From contig OX359264.1 in NCBI GenBank assembly GCA_947179155.2, positions 55,763,202-55,827,201 of the forward strand: a DNA stretch of 64,000 nucleotides, in the 5' to 3' direction. The DNA comes from Hedera helix. Its lineage: Eukaryota; Streptophyta; Magnoliopsida; Apiales; Araliaceae. The notes below the pieces were generated by a model. The model was given only the letters and a program-made list of their open reading frames with translations, was not told the DNA's origin and searched no databases. Position 1 is the stretch's first letter; each line of letters starts with the position of its first letter. Position numbers and translations under genes: made by a program. Below, piece by piece: positions 1 through 9,923 of the stretch.

Positions 1-1536
1 TTTTGTATGATTAGAATGATATAAATGATGAACAGAAGAAACAGGATAAACAAAAAGTATCAGAAGTTTACTTTGTACAGATTCAAATAATGTCCAAATT
101 GTTAACATGATGTGGAGTGAAATTCAAAATGATATTCAAGTTCCACAGTTCAGAATAACGGTTACAGTTCAATAGAAAGGTTCAATCGAAATAATGAAGT
201 GCAACTATTATGAAACATATAATATTTTCAGGAATTATAGAAGCAATAGTTCCATAATAAGTTTCGATTTAGGTGTATGAAAGAAAATAATATCCCTTAC
301 CGATTAACAAAAGGTGAAGGAAATTAATATTCCTTACCATAGTAAGTTTGAATAATGGAAGATGAAAAAGATGGTATCCCTTATGAGTATAAAGGAAAAT
401 AATATCACTTACGAATATGAAAGAAAATGATATTATAAACGAATATGCAATAAAAGTGTCATGTGATAATTCGTGTAGACAAATAAGAAATAAATACAAA
501 AAGTAATTCACCAAACATGCGGTAATCCGCGTAGTCAGGTTATTCTCAGAGATTAATAAGGAATGAATACGAAAGGTTATTCACCAACAGACGGTAATCC
601 GCGCCGTAAGGTTATTCCCACAATTTAATATATGAAAATAAAAGGCACATCTTATGAGTAAGAAAGAAACGATATTATTTTCGAGAATCAAATAATGATA
701 ATCCCTTACCGTAGTAAGTTTGAATAATAGAATATGAAAGAAGATGATATTCCTTACCTTGATATTGTGGAACAAGTTTATAGCCGAACAAATCCTTCCT
801 TGTTTGTAGCAGTAAAGAATCTGACTTTTGAGTTTTCTAGAGTTTTCAAAATCTCTTTATGTTTTTAAAATAATGTTACTCTAAAAAAGATAGACGACAT
901 AAACTCAAGAATCACTCAATTCGGAGTTAATATGAATGAGTTATGACTTTTCAAAACTAAGACTGAAAATAGTGATGAAAATCAGAATAGGTTATGGTTT
1001 TTAGTATTTTAAGGCATGAAGATGATTTCAGATGACTTTTCTTCCTTCTTCAAAGTTGTAGAGGACTAAAAACTGAAGAGACAGACTTTTAATTCATTAA
1101 ATTCTGACAAATAATGAATTTACTATGATTTTTCGAAAGAGTTACTGTACATAAGAAAATTCCACTCGGGAATTCAAAGAAGAATGCAAAAGATTTCAAA
1201 ACTAGGAATGACTTAAGAACACTTAGAGAGAACTTATACAAAGAAGTATTTAGAGAGTGGAATAAAATGTATGTAAGAATGTTATGAAAAATTTCTTAAG
1301 TTAAGTTCTCTATTTATAGCCAAAAATCTTATCATAACCAAAATTTCTTAATTTAATCCAAACCATTCATTTCAAGATAATGTTTAATCTATACCATTCA
1401 TTTCATCTTTTAAGATTTCTTTAATTTAAACCATTCATTTAAAGAGTATCTTTAATCTACACCATTCATTTCAAATTATATATTATCTTTAATCTATACC
1501 ATTCATTTTATCTTTTAAAATTTTCTTAATCTAAAC
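1..1536 (-). mobile_element. LTR C, minus-strand chromovirus LTR, inner part (cut by window edge)
   Basis: This stretch is the reverse complement of the inner part of the same LTR family seen complete at 39949-42889. It shares the CGGATTACCGCC-containing repeat units (about 527-620, two copies visible) and the TATA box (read on the minus strand at 1311-1318). It continues after a 14.2-kb interruption at 15766-16578. The remaining roughly 0.85 kb of its 3' end lies outside the window, so it cannot be told whether this is a solo LTR or part of a whole element. Small open frames here are not coding. Confidence 0.85.
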
Positions 1537-1858
1537 TGTAAGACCCCGAATTTTATGAAATACAAAATTTAATTTTTCTTCATATAGATATTTTTTTTAA
1601 ACAGTAAGTGGTTAAATCGATAAAGTTAAAAGTTAAGGATGTTATGTGCAAATTTTATTTTGTCGGACAATATTCGCTTTGTCGGAGAATATTCGTTTGG
1701 TCGGGGAATATTCGTTTGGTCCGACGGCGCCGAAATAACAAATTATTGGTGGACCCCACAACGGAATATTTGTCGGATATAGAAAACGACAGAAATAACC
1801 TTTTTAAATAAAAATAGTCAACGGAACTGTTAAAATACCGGTGATAAAAGAATAGTAG
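1537..1858 (+). mobile_element. Solo LTR B, left 322 bp
   Basis: It starts TGTAAGACCCCGAATTTT and matches the start of the LTR at 39949. It is preceded by TAAAC (1532-1536), which recurs after the LTR end at 15766-15770. Element A interrupts it at 1858/1859; the last five bases, AGTAG (1854-1858), are duplicated at 13145-13149. No internal domain is attached, so B is a solo LTR formed by LTR-LTR recombination before or after element A arrived. Confidence 0.92.
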
Positions 1859-4800
1859 TGTAAGACCCCGAATTTATGAAATACAAAATTTAATTTTTCT
1901 TCATATATATTTTTCCTGAAACAGTAAATGGTTAAATTGACAAAATTGAAAGTTAAGGATGTTATGTGCAAATTTTATTTTGTCGGACAATATTCTTTTT
2001 GTCGGGGAATATTCGTTTTGTCGGGGAATATTCGGGTCGTACGACGGCGCCGAAATAACAAATTATTTGTGGACCCCACAACGGAATATTTGTCGGATAT
2101 AGAAAACGACAGAAGTAACCTTTTTAAATAAAAATAGTCAACGGTGTTAACTGTTAAAATACCGGTGATAAAAGAATAGTAGCATACGGTAATTTATGGT
2201 ATTTTCTGTAGCACACGGTACACTACAGTAGCACACAGTATTGCACAGTGTCTCATATTATTGGTCTGATAATTGACACCGTAATTGTTACGCATCATTT
2301 CATCAATAATTGTCACTGCATAATATTTTATATTATCAATTCAATTATTGTTGCTACACAGTATTTTGCATTATTGATTCAATAATTGTCATTACACTGT
2401 ATTTCATATCATCGAGTCAATAATTGTTGGTGCACTGTAGTTTAAAATTATTGAATCTAATAATTGTCACAGTAGCAAATACACTATAATTTATATTATT
2501 AAATTAATAAAAATATGTAACGTGTTTCTTACATTATTGTGGTAACATTATTTTATATGTTGGACTCACAGGAAGAATAAATAAATAAATAAATAAATAA
2601 ATAAAAAATAAAATAATTAATTTTACTATTTGAAATAGTAACGTGAATAGTGACGTGAATAGTACGTGAATAGTAAGAAACATGTGGGACCCATTGTGGG
2701 GCCCACATGAAATGTGAGAAATGTGAGAATTTGCTGAAGAGTTGGTGGAGGCTGCTGCGCAGCCTCTGCTGAATTTTTTTCTGTTCACCTACCACGCATA
2801 GTAACTTATTTTCTCCTATAAATAGCTTGCTCAGCTGAATAGAAAAATCACACCTAAAACATAAAATTTTTCTATAAGAATTTTATGAGTTTTCTCTGAG
2901 AATAGTAAGGTTATTTTGAGAGTTTGAAAGCCAAAAGGAGTGCAGGAATTTTTCAAGTAAGTGTTTTATTAAAGAGTAGTAATTTCATAAATTCCTATTT
3001 TTCACGGTATTCACAAATCTTCCTTTAGAAGACTCTTCTTTGAGAAGATTCATTTTTAAAAGCTTTCTTTGGAAGATTTATTTTGGAATATTATTTTAAA
3101 AACTATTTTAAAGTTGTTATATTATACTACAAAAATTATGTTAAATATATATAATTTTGATAGTTCATAATATACGAGTTATCATATACTTTGAAATTTA
3201 TATGTGGTAATTACTAATTATATTAAAAATATATAGGTTGATCAATCTCATTTAAATCAATATCCAGTCACGTGTTAAGGTAAGGGGTATCACTCTTTTC
3301 ATCATCATAAATGGATATTATTTTCTTTCTTACTTGAAGGGATTATCATTCTTTGATTCTCGAAAATAATATCGTTTCTTTCTTGTGCCATTTATTTCCA
3401 TGTATTAAATTGTGGGAATAACCTTACGGCGCGGTTTACCGCCTGTTGGTGAATAACCTTTTGTATTCATTCCTTATTAATCTTTGAGAATAACCTTACG
3501 GTGCGGATTATCGCCTGTTTGGTGAATAACTCTTCGTGTTCAAATTCTATTAAATTGTGGGAATAACCTTACGGTGCGGATTACGCCTGTTTGGTGAATA
3601 ACTCTTCGTGTTCAAATTCTATTAAATTGTGGGAATAACCTTACGGTGCGGATTACGCCTGTTTGGTGAATAACTATTCGTATTCAAATTGATGGGAATA
3701 ACCTTACGGTGCGGATTATCGCCTGTTGGTGAATAACCCTTGTTATTTGTCTCGTGTGGAAATAATTTGTCTACACGAATTATCACATGACACTTTTATT
3801 CCATATTCGTAAGTGATATCATTTTCCTTTATACTCATAAGGGATACCATCTTTTTCATCTTCCATTATTCAAACTTACTATGGTAAGGGATATTAATTC
3901 CCTTCACCTTTTGTTAATCAAACCTGCTACGGTAAGGGATATTACTTTCTTCCATACACCTAAACCGAAACTTATTATGGAACTATTGCTTCTATAATTC
4001 CTGAAAATATTATATGTTCCATAATAGTTGAATTTCATTAGTTCAACTGAACCTTCCTATTTTCTGAACATTTCTATTGAACTGTAATCGTTATTCTGAA
4101 CTGTGGATCTTGAATATCATTTTTAAATTTCACTCCACATCATGTTGGCAATTTGGACATTATTTGAATCTGCACAAAGTAAACTTCCGATACTTATTGT
4201 TTATCCTGTTCTTCTGTTCATCATTTGTATCACTGTTATTTGTATTAATCATCAAGAATCAAGCTGTTGTGAATATCTGTGGCCGGGGGCACAGATATGA
4301 TATAATTGTTGAACAGATGATAGGTTAAAGGCGATATACTAGGTTAAAGGCGATACATCTGTTCGGTGTCTTTTATGACACGTGGTGAATGTTCTCTTTG
4401 GCCCGTAGTGCAAAGATGAACTGTTGGTTGGTATGATTATGACCAAAGGCTGAATCTGGTATAATCATGACCGTTGGTGTTATATTGAATGTCTTTGGCC
4501 CGTAGTGCAAAGACGAACTGTTGATCTGCATGATTATGACCAGGAACTGTGAAGTTGTATTATCTTGACTAATGGTATTTCAGATGATAAAAGTTGATGA
4601 TATTTTTACTAAAAAGAGAAGCAAGTGGACATTATAGTCTGCATTATTCTTCTAATAGATTGTTCATTCCGCTGCTATTATTGATCTGAACGTTGTTTAA
4701 GAATTTAACTGCAGTTTTTGATATAAACCTTGTAGTCTATTGTATTCTATCAAGAACTCAACTGTTGAAGGCTAATGATAAATTATTCGTCATTATCTTA

Positions 4801-5091
4801 GTCATGATATTTCTTACTGGGCTATTTGAGCTCACCCTTTCTTTTCGTTCCATTGTTTTTCAACAGGAGATGAGAACGTAACGGGGTCTAGCCGGGGAAT
4901 GGAGTGAGAGTGCGGGGATAGCTATCATAGTCTTCACGTGTTATAAAATAGTGTGGCAATAATAATGAAGACTTAGTTGTGTTGTATTATCCACTGTATT
5001 GTTGTACGTTGTATTTCATTGTAATAATTTTGTTGTAGTCTTTTGACGACTCAAGTTTGGGCTGTGTGGGCCTAGATTTGGGGGCGTCATA
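1859..5091 (+). repeat. 5' LTR of element A (3233 bp)
   Basis: It begins TGTAAGACCCCG and ends GGGGGCGTCATA, the usual terminal CA having become TA in both LTRs of this copy. U3 starts with three ~19-bp units ending in GAATATTC (about 1975-2035). Further in lie an AATA microsatellite (2578-2604), repeated GTGAATAGT units (2640-2670), a TATA box (2817-2824), five ~70-bp tandem units (3411-3745) and GGTTAAAGGCGATA repeats (about 4322-4355). Compared with the 3' LTR it has a 19-bp extra unit near 4330 and lacks a 12-bp unit near 2655. Confidence 0.96.
2817..2824 (+). promoter_or_regulatory. TATA box of A-type LTR promoter
   Basis: TATAAATA after a C/T-rich run, in the position expected for the U3/R boundary. 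The same box is at 10889-10896 in the 3' LTR and 53338-53345 in solo LTR E, all followed by GCTTGCTCAG. Transcription probably starts about 30 bp downstream; inference from position only. Confidence 0.65.
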
Positions 5092-5291
5092 GTTGGCATC
5101 AGAGCTTAGGGATATGGTCTTTAATGGAGATCTGGGGTTAGAACTAGGAGGGGAGAGACGAATAGAATCAGTCACTAGTGTGTCCTACCTAAATTAGATT
5201 TTATTATCTAATGAGTTGATTTGAATATAGGGACATGAAGTGATGAGTCAGTTTATTTGAACTAACATTTATTTTGTGACCACAGTTTAGT
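5092..5291 (+). other. Primer binding site and leader of element A
   Basis: One base after the LTR comes TTGGCATCAGAGC (5093-5105), which resembles the PBS complementary to initiator tRNA-Met (TGGTATCAGAGC) with one mismatch at the fourth base. Element D has the same mismatch. The rest is a ~190-bp leader ending in a strong splice-acceptor-like TTTTGTGACCACAG (to 5285) seven bases before the gag ATG. Confidence 0.8.
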
Positions 5292-5822
5292 ATGGCATCT
5301 GGAAATCAAGAGGTTAACTACGAAATACCCGAAGCGAATGTAGCCGAAAATCAAGAAGCCACAAACAATCCTCCTGCCAACTCAGGAAATAATATTCCTG
5401 ATAACATGATGAATGATGGATTCTTTAGGAATTTCATGCAGTTCATGCAGAATCAGGCAAGAGGAAATCCAGTTAACAATAACGGTAGAAACGCTGGTAA
5501 TTTGAGGATGATCACTGTCAAGCAATTTAAAGAATTGGGACCACCTGAATTCCACGGGAAGCCTGACCCACTCAAAGCGGAGGCATGGCTGAAGCAGACG
5601 ACAAAAATACTTGATGTCCTACAATGCGCTGATGATCAGAAGGTGCCCTTTGCTACCTTTATGTTTCGAGGTGAGGCGGATCACTGGTGGGAAGCGGTAA
5701 AACGTATCCACCCTTCAGCACTTGAGATGTGTTGGACAGAATTCCAAGAGCTATTTAATGAAAAGTACTTCCCAGAAAGCATCCGCCATATGAAGGAAGT
5801 GGAATTCATTAAGCTGGAGTAG
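5292..5822 (+). pseudogene. gag: gag, N-terminal part, ended by in-frame TAG
   Basis: This encodes the first 176 residues of Gag of element A. An Asn-rich N-terminus is followed by the retrotransposon Gag capsid-like domain (residues ~90-176, with the characteristic AEAWL, DHWWE and FNEKYFP blocks). The frame ends at TAG (5820-5822), immediately before GNMTV, which in related Gags directly continues the capsid domain. The downstream frame from 5829 is the same frame, so the only break is this one codon. The stop falls inside the capsid domain rather than at the gag-pol border, so it is best read as a disabling nonsense mutation. Stop readthrough is possible but unsupported. Gag forms the cytoplasmic particle that packages the element RNA. 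Confidence 0.88.
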
Positions 5823-5828
5823 GGAAAC

Positions 5829-8800
5829 ATGACAGTTTCTCACTATGAAGCTAAGTTTGCTGAACTGTCTCGTTTTGCGACTCATCTAGTAGATGACGAA
5901 GCACGGATGAGTCGGATGTTCTTACGTGGTCTAAGATTCGAAATCCGTCAACAACTTAGCTCTCATAAATTTAATTTGTATTCAGATGTTGTTGATAGGG
6001 CTCAAAGGGTGGAGCAAACAGATGAAAAATTACAGCCAAGAGTCAATGATCAGAGAAATGATAACAACCACAGGAACGAGAACCATCGAGGAGGTAACCA
6101 ACACTTCGGTGGTAATTCCACATCAAATAACAGAAGAGGAGAATCCAGTGGGAACAATTTCAAAAGAAAGAGATTCCATAATAATTATGGAAGGGCACCA
6201 GTACCAGCACCAGCACCGACCCCAGTTTCAAGGGGAGAAGATCGACCACCAGTGAGATGCTATAGGTGTGGTCAGGAAGGTCACATCAGCCCAAACTGTA
6301 CACTGCAGTCCAAAAAGTGCTACAGTTGTGGGAAAGAGGGTCATCTTGCGCGATTTTGTCCTGCCACAAAATCAAGTCCAGCTGCAGTGATGATACCAAA
6401 AGCTAGCGCGGATAAGGGAAAATCTGTAGTTCAAGGGAGAGCTTTTGTTGTGACATCCCAAATGGCACGAAACTCGAACGAGGTGATAACCGGTAAGCTA
6501 TTCATAAATTCTCGTGAAGTCTACGCTTTGTTAGATACTGGTTCTACCCATTCTTTTATCTCACCTGCATGTGCTCAGCGTTTAAACTTAACTCCTGAAA
6601 ATTTGGACTTTGACTTATCAGTTGAAACCCCATTAGGAGAAATGACCATTACATCTACTGTCTATAAATCTTGCCTAGTTCAAATCAACAACCTCACATT
6701 ACCTGTTGACCTTATTTCTTTGGAGATGCATGAATTTGATGTGATTTTAGGAATTGATTGGTTGACTACCCATCATGCTAAAATTGATTGTTTTCATAAG
6801 ATTATTAGTTTTCATATTCCTAATCAACCTGTCATGCAAATTCAAGCAACTAAACCATTGAAATCTATAACTGTTATTTCTAGCCATAAAGCCATTCGTT
6901 TATTGAAAAACGGATGTCAAGCCTTTTTAGCTCATGTCACTGATTTGAACAAAAATACGTCAAACTTGAATGATATTCCCATTGTTAATGAGTTTCCTGA
7001 CGTTTTTCTGGAGGAACTTCCTGGTTTACCCCCAAACCGTGAAATTGAATTTTGTATTGATCTTGAACCTTGTACCAAGCCCATTTCCAAAACTCCATAC
7101 CGAATGGCTCCCATTGAACTTCAAGAGTTAAAAGTCCAACTACAGGAATTGTTGGATACTGGTTTCATTCGTCCGAGTGCATCACCTTGGGGTGCTCCTG
7201 TTCTATTTGTGAAGAAGAAAGACGGGAGTATGAGATTGTGCATTGACTACCGAGAATTGAACCATGTCACCATCAAAAACAGGTATCCGTTACCTCGAAT
7301 TGATGACATGTTTGATCAATTACAAGGTGCTCAACATTTCTCAAAGATTGATCTCCGTTCTGGATATCATCAGTTAAAGGTTAAAGCTGAGGACATTCCA
7401 AAGACTGCTTTCAGAACTCGTTATGGGCATTATGAGTTTTTAGTCATGCCTTTTGGACTAACCAATGCTCCTGCAGCTTTCATGGACATGATGAACCGGA
7501 TATTCAAGGAATATTTGGATCATTTTGTGGTTGTCTTTATTGATGACATCCTCATATACTCCAAAAGTCGTGAGGATCATGAACAACACCTGAGATTGAT
7601 ACTCCAGAAGCTCCGTGAGAACAAATTATATGCCAAGTTGAAGAAATGTGAGTTCTGGCTTGAGGAGGTCACGTTTCTTGGGCATGTGATTTCTAGTCAA
7701 GGAATATCAGTCGATCCTGCGAAGATTGAAACGGTACTAAATTGGGAACAACCCAAGACAGTAACTGAAGTCCGAAGTTTTCTGGGCCTAGCTGGTTATT
7801 ATCGGAGATTCGTAGAAGGATTTTCTCGAATCGCCACTCCATTAACTCAGCTTACTCGGAAAAGCACAAAATTCATATGGAGCGAGCAATGCGAGAAAAG
7901 TTTTCAAGAGCTTAAGAGGAGACTTGTTTCAGCTCCTGTTCTGACCATTCCATCAGGATCGGGAGAATTTGTCATATACAGCGATGCTTCAGGCAAAAGT
8001 CTAGGCTGTGTCCTTATGCAACATGGAAAGGTTATAGCCTATGCCTCTCGACAACTCAAAGATTATGAGAAAAATTACCCTACTCATGATCTAGAGTTGG
8101 CAGCAGTCGTTTTCGCGTTGAAGATCTGGAGACACTACTTGTACGGAGAGAAAGTGGATATCTATACGGATCATAAAAGTCTCAAGTATTTCTTCACCCA
8201 GAAGGAACTCAACATGCGACAACGACGTTGGCTTGAGCTGTTGAAGGATTATGATCACACAATCCAGTATCACCCGGGAAAGGCGAACGTTGTAGCTGAC
8301 GCTTTGAGCAGAAAATCTTATGCGAGTACAAGTGCACTGCTGACAACACAAAAACGTATTTTGTACGACTTGCAAAAGATGGAGATGGAGCTAAAGACAC
8401 CAGGGACCCACTCGAAGATTGCTCACGTGCAAGTAGAACCAACTTTAATCGATAAAATTAAAGCTGCTCAAGCTACCGATCCGGAACTGATAAACATGAT
8501 AAAGAAAGTACAAGAAGGTACCATTCCCGAAGCAAGAATCGACGAGACAGGAATACTTCGAGTCAACTCTCGACTCTGTGTTCCTAACGATCCTGAATTA
8601 AAGCATAAAATCATGATGGAGGCACACAACACGCCATTTGCAATCCACCCTGGAGGTACCAAGATGTATCGAGATCTTCGACATACATTTTGGTGGAACA
8701 ATATGAAAAGGGAGATTGCAGAGTTTATCTCAAGGTGCTTAACTTGTCAACGTGTCAAGGCAGAGCATCAAGTACCTAAGGGTCCTTTACAACCACTTGA

Positions 8801-9923
8801 GGTTTCCGAATGGAAGTGGGAACACATCAATATGGATTTCGTGATGGGTCTTCCCAAAGTTTCTCAAGGCTTAGATGCAATTTGGGTCATCGTAGATAGA
8901 TTGACCAAATCCGCTCATTTCTTGCCTATACGAGAAAACTTTTCACTTGAACGTCTTGCCGGTATGTACATAAATGAGATCGTGAGATTGCATGGCATGC
9001 CAGTTTCCATAGTTTCTGATCGAGATCCTAGATTCACTTCACGCTTTTGGATCAGTCTACAAAAAGCTATGGGCACTGAACTACGTTTTAGTTCTGCATA
9101 CCATCCTCAAACGGACGGACAATCGGAAAGGACGATCCAGACCCTCGAAGATCTTTTGAGACTTTGTGTACTAGATTTCAAAGGAAGTTGGGATAAGTAC
9201 TTGCCATTGGTGGAATTTTCCTACAACAACAGTTACCAAGCAAGTATAGGTATGGCTCCATTCGAGGCTTTATATGGACGCAAATGTCGCTCTCCAGTAT
9301 GTTGGAATGAGGTAGGAGAAGCAAAACTGTTGGGACCCGAGTTGGTACGCTTGACGACCGAAAAGATCCAAATGATCCGACAACGAATACAGACAACACA
9401 AGAACGACAAAAGAGTTATGCCGATCTTCATCGGAGAGATGAGAGATTCAACGTCGGAGATCATGTATTCTTACGTGTTTCTCCATGGAAAGGGGTTACG
9501 AGATTCGGAAAGAAAGGAAAACTCAACCATCGATTTATTGGCCCATTTGAAATCCTCGATCGGGTGGGAACTGTAGCTTACAGACTAGCCTTACCACCAA
9601 GTATGTCTCGCATCCATAACGTTTTTCACATATCTATGTTACGTAAATATGTGAAGGACCCAAACCACGTCATTGAGTTAGAACCAGACGTTATAGCAGA
9701 AGATTTAACGTATGAGAAAGTACCTGTTAAGATCCTAGATAAGAAGGAGCAGATCTTACGCTCAAAGGTTATACCTCAAGTTAAGGTTTTATGGAGGAAC
9801 CAAGATATTGAGGAAATGACCTGGGAGCTAGAATCTGAGATGAAGTCTAGGTATCCATACCTCTTCGAAATGCCAGGTACGTCAATTTCGGGGACGAAAT
9901 TTCATAAGGAGGGGAGGTTGTAA
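5829..9923 (+). CDS. pol: gag C-terminal part plus pol polyprotein with chromodomain (1364 aa)
   Basis: A single long frame that continues gag after the TAG. It shows the capsid end, then two CCHC zinc knuckles (CYRCGQEGHISPNC ~143 and CYSCGKEGHLARFC ~162), aspartic protease (LLDTGSTHSF ~235), reverse transcriptase (RLCIDYREL ~470, FIDDILIYS ~571), RNase H (YSDASGK ~716), and integrase with an HHCC region (~930-980) and the catalytic D, D and E region (MDFV ~1001, SDRDPRF, and YHPQTDGQSER to ~1100). It ends in a chromodomain-like segment (~1297-1347, with VLWRN and MTWELESE), thought to steer insertion to modified histones. The TAA overlaps the first five bases of the 3' LTR. No frameshift was seen in pol, so it is apparently intact. 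The natural start would be the gag ATG at 5292; the ATG at 5829 is only the first Met after the stop. Confidence 0.95.
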   Translation: MTVSHYEAKFAELSRFATHLVDDEARMSRMFLRGLRFEIRQQLSSHKFNLYSDVVDRAQRVEQTDEKLQPRVNDQRNDNNHRNENHRGGNQHFGGNSTSNNRRGESSGNNFKRKRFHNNYGRAPVPAPAPTPVSRGEDRPPVRCYRCGQEGHISPNCTLQSKKCYSCGKEGHLARFCPATKSSPAAVMIPKASADKGKSVVQGRAFVVTSQMARNSNEVITGKLFINSREVYALLDTGSTHSFISPACAQRLNLTPENLDFDLSVETPLGEMTITSTVYKSCLVQINNLTLPVDLISLEMHEFDVILGIDWLTTHHAKIDCFHKIISFHIPNQPVMQIQATKPLKSITVISSHKAIRLLKNGCQAFLAHVTDLNKNTSNLNDIPIVNEFPDVFLEELPGLPPNREIEFCIDLEPCTKPISKTPYRMAPIELQELKVQLQELLDTGFIRPSASPWGAPVLFVKKKDGSMRLCIDYRELNHVTIKNRYPLPRIDDMFDQLQGAQHFSKIDLRSGYHQLKVKAEDIPKTAFRTRYGHYEFLVMPFGLTNAPAAFMDMMNRIFKEYLDHFVVVFIDDILIYSKSREDHEQHLRLILQKLRENKLYAKLKKCEFWLEEVTFLGHVISSQGISVDPAKIETVLNWEQPKTVTEVRSFLGLAGYYRRFVEGFSRIATPLTQLTRKSTKFIWSEQCEKSFQELKRRLVSAPVLTIPSGSGEFVIYSDASGKSLGCVLMQHGKVIAYASRQLKDYEKNYPTHDLELAAVVFALKIWRHYLYGEKVDIYTDHKSLKYFFTQKELNMRQRRWLELLKDYDHTIQYHPGKANVVADALSRKSYASTSALLTTQKRILYDLQKMEMELKTPGTHSKIAHVQVEPTLIDKIKAAQATDPELINMIKKVQEGTIPEARIDETGILRVNSRLCVPNDPELKHKIMMEAHNTPFAIHPGGTKMYRDLRHTFWWNNMKREIAEFISRCLTCQRVKAEHQVPKGPLQPLEVSEWKWEHINMDFVMGLPKVSQGLDAIWVIVDRLTKSAHFLPIRENFSLERLAGMYINEIVRLHGMPVSIVSDRDPRFTSRFWISLQKAMGTELRFSSAYHPQTDGQSERTIQTLEDLLRLCVLDFKGSWDKYLPLVEFSYNNSYQASIGMAPFEALYGRKCRSPVCWNEVGEAKLLGPELVRLTTEKIQMIRQRIQTTQERQKSYADLHRRDERFNVGDHVFLRVSPWKGVTRFGKKGKLNHRFIGPFEILDRVGTVAYRLALPPSMSRIHNVFHISMLRKYVKDPNHVIELEPDVIAEDLTYEKVPVKILDKKEQILRSKVIPQVKVLWRNQDIEEMTWELESEMKSRYPYLFEMPGTSISGTKFHKEGRL
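9906..9918 (+). other. Polypurine tract of element A
   Basis: AAGGAGGGGAGGT lies directly before the TGTAAGACCCC start of the 3' LTR, where the plus-strand DNA primer is expected. An identical tract occurs in element D (47137-47149). Confidence 0.9.

Noticed and set aside
1608..1811. A ~67-codon open frame near the start of most LTRs (also 1928, 9988, 40022, 47223)
   Set aside because: It lies in U3 upstream of the TATA box, begins with GTG in most copies, and consists of the GAATATTC repeat units; solo LTR E has lost repeat units here. Conservation is explained by recent LTR copying.
3411..3745. Regular repeats that could be mistaken for a CRISPR array
   Set aside because: The units are head-to-tail ~70-bp tandem repeats inside plant retrotransposon LTRs, with no unique spacers and no cas genes.
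4077..4328. An 83-codon open frame inside the A LTR (repeated at 12149)
   Set aside because: It is present only because the two LTRs are near-identical; it starts with a non-ATG codon and has no recognisable domain.
5093..5110. tRNA-like match after the LTR
   Set aside because: It is the retrotransposon primer binding site, only a short complement to a tRNA 3' end, not a tRNA gene.
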